Source: Anaeromassilibacillus sp. An172
GTDB taxonomy: Bacteria; Bacillota; Clostridia; Oscillospirales; Acutalibacteraceae
DNA length: 64,000 nucleotides
Direction of reading: 5' to 3'
NCBI RefSeq assembly: GCF_002160515.1
Contig: NZ_NFKS01000010.1
Span: forward strand, 18,629-82,628
How positions within the stretch are numbered: the first letter of the stretch is position 1; every line of letters starts with the position of its first letter. The notes under the pieces are model-generated. The model made no database searches, was not told where the DNA came from, and saw only the letters and a list, made by a program, of their open reading frames with translations. Positions 52,886-61,497 of the stretch are shown one piece after another. The translations under genes and the position numbers were made by a program.

Positions 52886-54100
52886 ATGGTGATAAGTATG
52901 CTTGAAAGAAAAATAAAAAAAAATAAAAGTTTGCATAGAAGAATATTTACTAAATCTAGAATATTACATAAAGAGTTTTTTTTAAATGGAGTAATAATTA
53001 TACTAGAATCTTCATTTATATCAGAATTTATAAAATTGTTTATACCTTCTGATAAAACTGACTTAATCGGAGCATTTTTGACAATTACAATTGCTTTTGT
53101 ATTAATTATTGTAAATTATTTTAATAAAAGTGATAAAAATATACAGTCTTATAAGGCAACAAAACAATTTTCTGGATTGTATTGTGTTGACAATATTGAA
53201 AAATTAAAATTAAGTGAAGATAATGGATTAATAAATAGGCAGGAGGAAATAGAATATTTGTATAGTAAAATTAAAATAATTTTACCAGAGAAAGATAAAA
53301 AACAAGGATTATGTCTAGTTGGAAAAAGTGGTTGTGGGAAATCAACAATATTATATTTATTTCAAAAACAATATGCAAACAAAATTAATATTTTTAATTA
53401 TTCAAAAAAATATGATTCAATAACAAGACATATAGTAAAAGATATAGGTGTTAACTGGGAAAATAATATAAAAAATTTAAATCAGAAATATGTATTTATA
53501 TTTGATCAATTTGAACAATTTTTTCATAAAAGCGAAGAAAAACAGATGGAGATAAGAAAAATAATAGTAAAACTATCTGAAAAAAATATAGCGATAATTT
53601 TTTCAATAAGAGAAGAATATCTATCTAGGTTTATTAGAATATTTAATATAAATGACTTAGGTAATAATAATTTTGATGGAATAGAAAAACATGGTGTAAT
53701 TGGAATTAATAAATATTTAGATAAAGATAGTAATAATATACTAAACAGAAGAAATACATATTTACTTTTTTGTTTGGATGACATGGAAAAAAATGAACGA
53801 AATATTAATAATGAGAAACTTTCTATGAAAGTCCAGTGTATAGAAGCTTTTGGAGAAAAAAGAGGAATTTCATATTACAATAAATTTAATGATTTAACAT
53901 TAATTCAACAGCAAATAATTTTTAATGTACTAGCAAATGAAAAAGAATCGAGTGGATTTATAAATTTTAATGAAAATACAGAAGATTTTTACTTAAAACG
54001 TTTTTATGATGTGCAACTATGCAGTACAGGGAATTTTTTTTATTGCTTCACGAATAATGTATTTATTAAGCCTAGGAAATTCTCATCATATTTCTTTTGA
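52886..54100 (+). CDS. membrane nSTAND-type P-loop NTPase, N-terminal part (frameshifted)
   Basis: 404 residues. Two hydrophobic segments at ~33-52 and ~60-80 (IGAFLTITIAFVLIIVNYF), then a P-loop domain: Walker A GKSGCGKST (residues 146-154) and the Walker B/STAND signature YVFIFDQFEQFF with Asp207, followed by IAIIFSIREEYLSRF. DQFE plus SIREE is typical of novel STAND (nSTAND) NTPases, sensors in antiphage and death systems. The last ~20 residues are out of frame: a run of eight T near 54030 shifts into the frame at 54006. ATG 52898 has the better ribosome site (GGTG). Nine bases after the patatin gene. Confidence 0.78.
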   Translation: MVISMLERKIKKNKSLHRRIFTKSRILHKEFFLNGVIIILESSFISEFIKLFIPSDKTDLIGAFLTITIAFVLIIVNYFNKSDKNIQSYKATKQFSGLYCVDNIEKLKLSEDNGLINRQEEIEYLYSKIKIILPEKDKKQGLCLVGKSGCGKSTILYLFQKQYANKINIFNYSKKYDSITRHIVKDIGVNWENNIKNLNQKYVFIFDQFEQFFHKSEEKQMEIRKIIVKLSEKNIAIIFSIREEYLSRFIRIFNINDLGNNNFDGIEKHGVIGINKYLDKDSNNILNRRNTYLLFCLDDMEKNERNINNEKLSMKVQCIEAFGEKRGISYYNKFNDLTLIQQQIIFNVLANEKESSGFINFNENTEDFYLKRFYDVQLCSTGNFFYCFTNNVFIKPRKFSSYFF

Positions 54101-54965
54101 AAAAGAAGATATTATGAGAATATTGTGTATTGCTGATATAAAATATGAAAAACAAACATTTAATAAAGTTATTAATAAATTGCAAGAACTGCAGTTGATT
54201 AAACATTCAGTATATAATTCTGACGAAGTATATGAAATAGCTCATGATTTTATTGCAAAAAGCTTTGAATCATATGCAAAATCAGAAATGTTAGTAGATG
54301 TTAGAGCTGCAATTGATCAATATGTAACAGAGTTTTTAAAAAATATCAGTATAAATGAAGAAATTGATAAATACAGAATGAAGAAAAGCAAGCGCAGCAA
54401 TTCTATAATAATGTTTTGGCTATCAATTATCTTAAGTATTATTTTTTTTGCGGCTAATTATGTTTGTGCCACAAATAATGATAATTTATTAGTAATAAAA
54501 TTTGTGCTAACTTTATGTTCGCTGTTTTATGTTTTTAGCTTCTATTATTGCATTACAAGATTTTACTCAAAAAAAAGTATAATAATTTTTTTATATTTAT
54601 TATCATTATTATGCGGTGTATTATCTATAATAAATTTACCATATTGGCTTTTATATTTAGGACTAGGAAATTTTTTTGTAGGGATTTCAAGTTTAGTGAT
54701 TGGCGTTGATAAAAAAATATCAAGGATAGGAAAACATATCTATATAAGCTATGGGTTAAAGACCGTTTTAATGGGTATTTTATTAATATTTCTAGAAATA
54801 TATCTGAGAAATGTTATCAATACAACAGATACTTTTATTCTTGAAATGGTGTCAATGGGAGCTTTATTAATGTATGCTTTATATTCACATTTAAACGAAG
54901 AATTTATATATGTTCATTTAGAAGCTATATTTAGTAAAAACAGCTCTCAAAGAACAGATGTTTAG
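54006..54965 (+). CDS. membrane nSTAND-type NTPase, C-terminal part (frameshifted)
   Basis: The frame continues the NTPase after the T8 run: FFIASRIMYLLSLGNSHHIS, a winged-helix-like part (DIMRILCIADIKYEKQTFNK, EIAHDFIAKSFESYAKSEML), then about five or six membrane spans from ~137 on (SIIMFWLSIILSIIFFAANY, LVIKFVLTLCSLFYVFSFYY and others). With a +1 slip in the T run the full protein would have about 690 residues: membrane anchor, NTPase, winged helix and a polytopic membrane end. The first ~10 residues of this frame upstream of the run are not the real start. Confidence 0.75.
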   Translation: MMCNYAVQGIFFIASRIMYLLSLGNSHHISFEKEDIMRILCIADIKYEKQTFNKVINKLQELQLIKHSVYNSDEVYEIAHDFIAKSFESYAKSEMLVDVRAAIDQYVTEFLKNISINEEIDKYRMKKSKRSNSIIMFWLSIILSIIFFAANYVCATNNDNLLVIKFVLTLCSLFYVFSFYYCITRFYSKKSIIIFLYLLSLLCGVLSIINLPYWLLYLGLGNFFVGISSLVIGVDKKISRIGKHIYISYGLKTVLMGILLIFLEIYLRNVINTTDTFILEMVSMGALLMYALYSHLNEEFIYVHLEAIFSKNSSQRTDV

Positions 54966-55279
54966 AAATTGTATTTCAATTTTATAGAAATAAGAATTAG
55001 AAATTATCTCAAAATTAATTAAAATATCTGGATTATTGTGGTATAGAGATATTACTTTAGATGTTTAAATAAGTGAACGTCAAAATATAAAATTGTTTGA
55101 TAAAATTAAGGTAAATGTTGTAAGTAAATACCTACATATAGTATATTTTATGGAAGAGAAATACAAACACTGAATTAACAGGACAAACATAACAAGCAGT
55201 CAATATGTTGTGCGTAAATTTCATGTTTCTACGTGAGTCTGACAAAAAGCTCAAATCATGAGCTATATGTAGCTCTATT
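54966..55279. other. AT-rich intergenic stretch
   Basis: No ORF with a ribosome site, RNA gene or clear repeat is seen. A GAGCT/AGCTC-type short pairing near 55250-55273 is the only structure. Confidence 0.5.
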
Positions 55280-55486
55280 GTGCAGAGAACATTCAGTGAA
55301 GAAAATCACGGGAAGTTTAATCGTTTTCAGTATAATCTAACCTCTGTTGAGAATACAAGCGATTACTATAAATCTTTTATTTGTCTCATAGAAACTGCTT
55401 CTGACATAGATTTTACCAAAAAAGAACAAAGCCAAAAGCTTGCTACCTTGGTATGTTCTGACAGAATATGTCATAAGTCAATATGA
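55280..55486 (+). pseudogene. short ORF, probably a gene fragment
   Basis: 68 codons from GTG 55280, beginning MQRTFSEENHGKFNRFQYNL and later SFICLIETASDIDFTKKEQS. No ribosome site and no recognised family. A strong terminator follows at once, so it may be the 3' end of a lost gene. Confidence 0.4.
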
Positions 55487-55493
55487 GTGTAAA

Positions 55494-55539
55494 ATACAAA
55501 ATGCCATCCCTGAAATTATTTTTGGACGGCATTTTGTAT
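55494..55539 (+). terminator. strong terminator
   Basis: ATACAAAATGCC (55494-55505) pairs with GGCATTTTGTAT (55528-55539). Confidence 0.85.
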
Positions 55540-55662
55540 TGGTTGATTTGACTATTGCGTTAAAATAAATTCCTTATAATCTTAATCTTATAATATAATT
55601 TTACAAGGATGTTTTGTTTTTGTAGAATATATAGCAAAAATATGCATGATTCTACATTATTA

Positions 55663-55690
55663 TTGAATTTAAGCATAATAATAGTATAAT
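55663..55690 (+). promoter_or_regulatory. promoter of the HEPN-motif gene
   Basis: TTGAAT (55663-55668), 16 bp, TATAAT (55685-55690), about 130 bp before the start codon. Confidence 0.7.
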
Positions 55691-55693
55691 TAA

Positions 55694-55751
55694 AAGGAAC
55701 AGGTTGGATTGTGTGGATACTACATCTCAACAACAACCGAACGTGTTCCTT
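55694..55751 (+). promoter_or_regulatory. structured leader hairpin before the HEPN-motif gene
   Basis: AAGGAACA (55694-55701) pairs with TGTTCCTT (55744-55751), with an inner GGTTG/CAACC stem. It begins right at the expected transcription start, so it could protect or regulate the mRNA. Confidence 0.5.
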
Positions 55752-55822
55752 ATATTCAAAAATATTATACACTGTAGTTAAATAATATTACATTTTTCAA
55801 AAAAAGTCAAGAGGGTACTTTT

Positions 55823-57613
55823 ATGGTAAAAAATTATAGCAATCAAGAATTGTCACAAGAGGGCATTGATGAAAAGCAATTTATATTTTATCAAGTCTGG
55901 AAAGAACTTACAGATAAGAGGACGTTTGACTCTTATCAATATAAATTATTTAATGTTGTTGATGGAACTTATGAATTAATCCATAACATTGAGTGTTTCC
56001 TTGAAAATATGATATCAACAACACATTCTATCGTTGCAGTTATCGGTGAATTAACCAAAGAGATCAAAACCGATTACGTGTTAATTAACAAATGTAACAG
56101 TTTGAAAAATAGCATGTTAGGTACGCTTGGATCCAAGTATGTCAACAATTTAAATTACAAAGCTCTTTTATATAAGATGAGATTCTATCTTCACGAATTA
56201 AAAATGTTTTATGATGCAGCTTTGATTGAATGCTTGTGTAATTCAATTGATAATATGGATACAGATAATACAATAAAATTAACCTCTATATTTATAAGTA
56301 GATGTATTAATCAAGGATGGTCTGCTAGAGCATTATACCAAAAAATAGATTCAAATAAAGATGACATCAATACTTTTTTAAATAAAATATTTAATTCTCA
56401 AAAACAGAACTATGCAGTTCTGTTTCCATTTAGAGTTAAAATATTACCGCCAGTTGGAAAAACAAAAGAAGAAAGTCGAAAGTATGTAATCGAACAGATG
56501 AAAAAATTTGATATACTAGTTAATAGTAAAGATGAAATCATTGAAGAATTTAAAAATATTGACGACAGTTTATTGAATAATGATCAAAGATATATGATTG
56601 TTAAATGTGTGGCTAAAGATATATTCACTGCTTCGCATAATGCGATTACAAAAGTATCAAATATGTTGAATATGTTCGGCTTTTTTTCATTAACTGAATC
56701 TTGGGATATTTCTAATCAAACCTGGGTTGTATTTAATTGTGACCATCCATATACTAGAAAGTTAGTGCCAAATAATATATATGAGACATACGAATATCTT
56801 GATAGTTCCTCTAGTGTATACTCAAGGGTTGAAAAACTCATAAACTCAAATTTAGGCGATACAGGTTTTGTACAGAAATTATTATCATCATTCAATTATG
56901 CAATTTTAAGCAGATTATCTGTCTCAGTTGAAGAAAAATTTATTAATATGTGGATTGCAATTGAGTCCTTGGTTCGTTTGGATTCTCATGACAATATTAT
57001 TGGAAACATTATAATTAATGTGTCTTCAGCTTGTTCTATAAGATATGTGTATAAAGAAATAAGGAATTTTATCGAAGACTGCTTCAGATGCAAAATATCA
57101 CTTGACTTTGATAGTTTTACCCTTAGCCGTCAAGAACCTAATAAAGAGCTATTAGTACAAAATATGATAAATATATTTCGTAATGAATCTCTCTATACAG
57201 AACTTCATTCCCGTTGTGATGTATATTCATTATTAAAGCATAGATGTGAAAAGTTTCATCTATTGTTAAACAATGAGATGGAATTTATTAATCAAATTAA
57301 AAGTCACCACGAAACAATCAAATGGCATCTCGATAGATTATATAGGATTCGTAATGAAATCGCACATTCTGCTCATAAACAGCGTATTTCTGTGGTTAGT
57401 TACACGGAGCATCTATATGATTATCTTGCTACATATATATCTGAACTCGCAAGATTTTCTATAGAAAAAGGTATTACAAATGTTTGTGAATTATCTGCTG
57501 CAATTATAGATAATTATAATGAATTCCTTTTTATTGCACAAGAAAGGAAATTGACCCCTAAAAGAGATTATTTACAAGAAGTGTGGACAGTTGGAGTAAT
57601 GAATTATATATAA
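55823..57613 (+). CDS. 596-residue protein with a C-terminal HEPN-type RNxxxH motif
   Basis: Not assigned to a named family with certainty. Near residues 376-383 it has MWIAIESL, and at 510-515 RNEIAH, the Rx4-6H pattern of HEPN RNases, within HLDRLYRIRNEIAHSAHK. Spacing of the W-I-E-S-L helix and RNxxxH recalls Apea-like HEPN proteins, many of which act in abortive infection. The N-terminal ~350 residues are helical and unrecognised. AGAGGG ribosome site; own promoter and structured leader; no partner gene touches it. AT-rich codon use. RNA cleavage is a prediction. Confidence 0.75.
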   Translation: MVKNYSNQELSQEGIDEKQFIFYQVWKELTDKRTFDSYQYKLFNVVDGTYELIHNIECFLENMISTTHSIVAVIGELTKEIKTDYVLINKCNSLKNSMLGTLGSKYVNNLNYKALLYKMRFYLHELKMFYDAALIECLCNSIDNMDTDNTIKLTSIFISRCINQGWSARALYQKIDSNKDDINTFLNKIFNSQKQNYAVLFPFRVKILPPVGKTKEESRKYVIEQMKKFDILVNSKDEIIEEFKNIDDSLLNNDQRYMIVKCVAKDIFTASHNAITKVSNMLNMFGFFSLTESWDISNQTWVVFNCDHPYTRKLVPNNIYETYEYLDSSSSVYSRVEKLINSNLGDTGFVQKLLSSFNYAILSRLSVSVEEKFINMWIAIESLVRLDSHDNIIGNIIINVSSACSIRYVYKEIRNFIEDCFRCKISLDFDSFTLSRQEPNKELLVQNMINIFRNESLYTELHSRCDVYSLLKHRCEKFHLLLNNEMEFINQIKSHHETIKWHLDRLYRIRNEIAHSAHKQRISVVSYTEHLYDYLATYISELARFSIEKGITNVCELSAAIIDNYNEFLFIAQERKLTPKRDYLQEVWTVGVMNYI

Positions 57614-57752
57614 TAGCAGACTAGTAATAATATACTCAAAATAGTATAATCCCCAATTTTGTGTACTCCAAGTATAGTTGTGAAAAATAAACAATGATTA
57701 TAATGTAACACAGGCAGCAGTATTCTTTGGTGTTACAGTTTGATTTACATCT

Positions 57753-57826
57753 TAACGCCTATGGGGCGTATGTCAAGGACAGCGAAGCTGTTTATTTTAT
57801 CTTTGATATACGCCCTATAGGCGTTA
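57753..57826 (+). repeat. long inverted repeat (24-bp arms)
   Basis: TAACGCCTATGGGGCGTATG plus TCAA (57753-57776) pairs with the arm at 57803-57826; an inner ACAGC-GAA-GCTGT hairpin sits in the loop. The two imperfect pairs are G-U when read on the plus strand. No T run, so not a plain terminator. The right arm abuts the transposase remnant. Confidence 0.7.
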
Positions 57827-58553
57827 TTATTCTGCCAAACGATCCTTGAAAAATACAGCTATCTGGGCATGCATATCACTCCAATAATGATATATGCCAA
57901 TCTGCTTTTTGTAGTATTTTAAACAGGTTGTTATATGTAGGAAACACTGACATTGAGTTAGTTACTTTACAGAATTGACGATAAAATCTGTCAATTACAT
58001 TTGTTGTATAAATCAAAATTCGGAATGCCAGGGATATTTGAAATGTTTGTTAAGGTTAATCGAATTAGTTCTCTATGACATAGATATTTTAAGAGTATTT
58101 TGTCATAGCATTGAGCAAAAATTTCCAAAGTTTCAAGGAGACTTCTTTATCAACAGCAGAATAAACAGACTTAAAATCTTTGTGTGACACATGTTTACTA
58201 GATTTTCTCAGATAATGAATTATATAATTGGGGGTAATGTGGGCATTGATTGAAGCGTAAAATTCTGTCAGGTTATCGATACAGGCAATTAAATATCGTT
58301 AAACCTCTATTTTGAGATTGTTTAAAAGTTATTAAGAATTTTGTGTTTTCTATTACCCTTATTTCAAGTAAATTCTTATATCTATATCAGTTAGCGATGT
58401 ATACCACTTTCTTTACTATCTGTCCTGTATGCGCACATAGTAGTTGATAGCATTAAGAAGCACAACTGTATATTATACATTCAATTGGACTTTACCGATA
58501 ATCTCTGATTATTGTAAGAATTTCATCAGTAACCATTTTGAGATTATCTAATC
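57827..58553 (-). pseudogene. decayed IS256-family (mutator) transposase
   Basis: Reading the minus strand across several frames gives, in order, VTDEILTIIRDYR, VVLLNAINYYVRIQDR, IVKKVVYIA, KNRGLTDIL-like, IACIDNLTEFYASINAHI, HVSHKDFKSVYSAVDKE, then IYTTNVIDRFYRQFCKVTNS, MSVFPTYNNLFKIL and IAVFFKDRLAE with a stop at 57827-57829. These line up with the middle and end of IS256-type transposases (YTTN-IES, SVFP, FFxDRL). At least four frameshifts and several stops; the first catalytic Asp (usual FLDAIHY) is Asn. The N-terminal ~150 codons are missing. Dead element. Confidence 0.85.
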
Positions 58554-58631
58554 AAAAATAGTATTTCTAATAAGTGTAAAATAGATTTTTGTTTCTTTTC
58601 AAGATATATTTTAACTTTTTATGAGATTTAC

Positions 58632-58660
58632 TTGACAAAATTTAATGTTTACGTTATTAT
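58632..58660 (+). promoter_or_regulatory. promoter of the four-gene operon
   Basis: TTGACA (58632-58637), 17 bp, TATTAT (58655-58660); an overlapping TATAAT is at 58658-58663. The preceding 58554-58631 holds nothing else. Confidence 0.82.
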
Positions 58661-58700
58661 AATAGACAAATAAATTTATTTTTGGGGGTGCCATACTTAT

Positions 58701-59453
58701 ATGGACAATTTTCTTGATAAAATCTCTCAGAACGTTAAACAAAAAATTTATGAATGCATATTCCAAGCACTTTGTGAAGACAGTCAAGAAGCTGATGCAC
58801 ATTTGGGACTTAAAACACATGTATCACGTCCTTTCATGAACTGGGACTTAATGTACCGAAACCTTATTAATGCTTTTGGTGATGATAATGTCAAGTATGC
58901 TACAAACAAACGAGGAATGTGGACTGTATTATTATTATATGATGTTGAAAGTGGATTGCTTATTACTTTTATTAGGGATACTCGTTTTGAAAGTATTAAA
59001 CATTTGAAAAGGGACAAACAGCCACAATATATTCGTTCTTTAATTGCTTTGAATAACGAACTTCAAGCTACTAATAAACAGCTCACACTTTTAGATGACA
59101 TAGCAAACTCTGAGTCAAAAAACGAAACTGAGTTAATGAAAGTTCTTTACGACTTGTGTTCAGGATTTGATTGCCCAATAGAGTTTAATGGACTTCATCA
59201 TGTACTTGTTTGTTTTTCAAACAAGTACAAAACATTGAGTTCTCTTCAAGCTTATATTTTAGATAGCAATTTTGATATTATTGAAGAACAAAACTGGCTT
59301 GATATGGCTAAGCCTATGATGAGTAACGAATTTGAGGTTGCAGAGCGTGAATATAACAAACCAGCAATCACTCTGAAATCGAAAGCTACTGATCGTTTGA
59401 AAGAAAAAGGATTGGTTGCTTTGAAAGAAAAGGAAAAACAAAAACAATCGTAA
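58701..59453 (+). CDS. DUF5986-like protein
   Basis: 250 residues starting MDNFLDKISQNVKQKIYECI. HLGLKTHVSRPFMNWDLMYR, TNKRGMWTVLLLYDVESGLL and FIRDTRFESIKH resemble a Firmicutes family (DUF5986, named from memory and tentative) that is often next to XRE/ImmA genes. The C-terminus is a Lys/Glu-rich coil (LKEKGLVALKEKEKQKQS). GGGGGTG ribosome site. First gene of a four-gene operon with gaps of 30, 7 and 0 bp. Function unknown. Confidence 0.75.
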   Translation: MDNFLDKISQNVKQKIYECIFQALCEDSQEADAHLGLKTHVSRPFMNWDLMYRNLINAFGDDNVKYATNKRGMWTVLLLYDVESGLLITFIRDTRFESIKHLKRDKQPQYIRSLIALNNELQATNKQLTLLDDIANSESKNETELMKVLYDLCSGFDCPIEFNGLHHVLVCFSNKYKTLSSLQAYILDSNFDIIEEQNWLDMAKPMMSNEFEVAEREYNKPAITLKSKATDRLKEKGLVALKEKEKQKQS

Positions 59454-59483
59454 TTTCCTATTTTGAAAGAGGGAGTAATAGTT

Positions 59484-60635
59484 ATGAAATTATTTAATGG
59501 TAATCGTCTAAAAGCAGCACGTCAATACAGAGGACTTACAGTTGAGGAATTGGCACAAAAAATAAATGTAAGCAAGCAGACCGTATCACAATATGAAACC
59601 GGAAAGATTGAAAATGTTCCTTTTGATAAAATACTTTCCATTTCAAATGTTCTGAATTTTCCTTATAAATACTTTATTCAGAAAAATTGTTTGAATCTTC
59701 AGACTGGGGCAACCTATTTCCGCTCTCTTATGAAGACAAGTAAGAAGTATCGACTGGCACAAGAAATTAAGATGGAGCACATTGCTGTCATTTATTCTTT
59801 CTTGAATGAATATGTTACATTTCCTGAACTTAATTTGCCGGATTTGAGTGGAGAGAATCTTTCACCAACTGACGCTGCAAAAGCATTACGAGAATACTGG
59901 AAGCTTGGAGATAATCCGATAGAAAATCTTATGCGCACTGTGGAGCAAAACGGAATTATTGTTACTACTTTTGCCACTGATACTGATGATATTGACGCAT
60001 TTAGTCAATATGTTGATGTGAATGGGACAGATGTCTTTTTGATTGCTCTTTCCAGCAACAAAGAATCTGCTTTTCGAATTAATTTTGACATTGCACATGA
60101 GTTGGGACACATTCTTTTGCATGAATGGAGTGAAGATGAAGAAGTTCTTACTCGTGAAGAATTTAAGGCAAAAGAAAAGGAAGCAAATGAATTTGCTGCA
60201 GCTTTCTTAATGCCGGAAACATCGTTTGCGAGTGATGTAGCGTTGGAGCCACAAAACTTAGATTATTACAAACAGATTAAGCGCAAATGGAAAGTGTCTA
60301 TTGCTGCAATGCTTTACCGAAGCTGTGACCTTGGTATTATCACTCAAGGCCAATATCAGTATATGATTCGTATAATGCAAAACAAGGGATGGCGAAAATC
60401 AGAGCCGCTGGATAATACAATGAGAGCAGTAAAACCGACATTATTTTCAGATGCCGTTGATGTTCTTATTGACAATAAAGTTTTTACTCCGAAAGAATTT
60501 GTTGACGAATTAAGTGAAATGGGACTTGCTATGAATCCGGATGAATTGGAAGTTTTACTAAATCTGTCAAAGGGAACGCTATCTGTTAAAAATACAGAAC
60601 CTATGAAAATGGTAATGCTTAAATCAAAGGAGTGA
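59484..60635 (+). CDS. XRE-type repressor fused to ImmA/IrrE metallopeptidase
   Basis: 383 residues from ATG 59484 (GAGGGAG ribosome site; the TTG at 59463 is not used). Residues 1-60 form a Cro/CI helix-turn-helix (MKLFNGNRLKAARQYRGLTV, VSKQTVSQYETGK). Around 205-209 is HELGH in FDIAHELGHILLHEW, with a downstream Glu in EKEANEFAAAFLMP, the zinc protease site of ImmA/IrrE. In phages and ICEs such proteins cut repressors to release genes after damage or infection. Here it likely controls or is part of the operon. Confidence 0.92.
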   Translation: MKLFNGNRLKAARQYRGLTVEELAQKINVSKQTVSQYETGKIENVPFDKILSISNVLNFPYKYFIQKNCLNLQTGATYFRSLMKTSKKYRLAQEIKMEHIAVIYSFLNEYVTFPELNLPDLSGENLSPTDAAKALREYWKLGDNPIENLMRTVEQNGIIVTTFATDTDDIDAFSQYVDVNGTDVFLIALSSNKESAFRINFDIAHELGHILLHEWSEDEEVLTREEFKAKEKEANEFAAAFLMPETSFASDVALEPQNLDYYKQIKRKWKVSIAAMLYRSCDLGIITQGQYQYMIRIMQNKGWRKSEPLDNTMRAVKPTLFSDAVDVLIDNKVFTPKEFVDELSEMGLAMNPDELEVLLNLSKGTLSVKNTEPMKMVMLKSKE

Positions 60636-60642
60636 CATAGCA

Positions 60643-61497
60643 ATGTTGATTGATGAAATTGTTGATTTTTGTGATAATGAATATTCGTCTTATGAGTGTA
60701 CAGAATGTCGTAATAATCATTTGTGCAATCATGATTGTAAAAAATGTCTTGATGATTTGCATTATCATAATAACATAATAAGGACGGATTATAGTTGTGA
60801 GCACTTATTAGACTATTATGTATGTAGATATTCGTATAAATACTGCTCGGAGATTATTTATGCCCTTAGTAATGTAGATTTAAGTCAATATCCATACTTC
60901 AATATTCTTTCATTAGGATGCGGTGGCGCTCCGGATCTTATGGCCTTTGATTATTTGAAATTAAATCAAAGAGTAAAATATATAGGTTTAGACATCAATG
61001 AAAGTTGGAAAAAGATTCACAATTGTATTGAAAAAATGAACAAAGCAGAATCAGTTGAATTTTATCGTGGATTAAATGTCCTCGATTTTTTCGACAACGA
61101 GACAATCGAGCAATGCAATGTTATTGTTATTGAATATCTTATTTCTTTCTTTTATTCAACTATTGGCAAAGAAGGATTAATAGAGTGGTTTGATAAATTG
61201 GCACAGCAAGTTGTTTCTTATAAACCATCAAATTCTCCAATGCTCATAATTATTAATGATGCTGATAGTATTTATATCGGAAGAAACGATTTCCCATTAT
61301 TACGAGATTCAATTGAATCACAAGGTCTTACGATAAAACATGAGTATCGTAGGCATTTTAAAGAAAATGGACTCTTTCCTTACTCGGAAAGATACCATTC
61401 AAATGCCAACAAGTTCAATCTTCCTGATAGAATAAAAACATTATATAAGCCAGCAATAAGATGTGAGAGTGCACAATTGATATTTGAGGTGGAATAG
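60643..61497 (+). CDS. Cys-rich protein with a SAM-methyltransferase-like fold
   Basis: 284 residues. The N-terminus has six Cys (10, 19, 22, 28, 32, 35; CTECRNNHLCNHDCKKC) that look like a zinc or iron-sulfur module. Residues 88-98 read ILSLGCGGAPD, and VKYIGLDINESWKKI follows, giving SAM-binding motifs I and II of a class I methyltransferase. No catalytic NPPY or PC motif is seen, so the target is unclear. AAAGGAGTG ribosome site 7 bp after the XRE-ImmA gene. Not assigned to a named family. Confidence 0.75.
   Translation: MLIDEIVDFCDNEYSSYECTECRNNHLCNHDCKKCLDDLHYHNNIIRTDYSCEHLLDYYVCRYSYKYCSEIIYALSNVDLSQYPYFNILSLGCGGAPDLMAFDYLKLNQRVKYIGLDINESWKKIHNCIEKMNKAESVEFYRGLNVLDFFDNETIEQCNVIVIEYLISFFYSTIGKEGLIEWFDKLAQQVVSYKPSNSPMLIIINDADSIYIGRNDFPLLRDSIESQGLTIKHEYRRHFKENGLFPYSERYHSNANKFNLPDRIKTLYKPAIRCESAQLIFEVE

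Noticed and set aside
54006..54030. ATG 54006 as an independent start of the second NTPase part
   Set aside because: No ribosome site, and the protein logic runs straight on from the upstream frame at the T8 run.
55560..55772. 70-codon minus-strand ORF
   Set aside because: Covers the promoter and leader hairpin of the HEPN gene; no ribosome site; composition is plain AT-rich DNA.
57975..58187. 70-codon plus-strand ORF
   Set aside because: Antisense shadow of the IS256-type transposase remnant.
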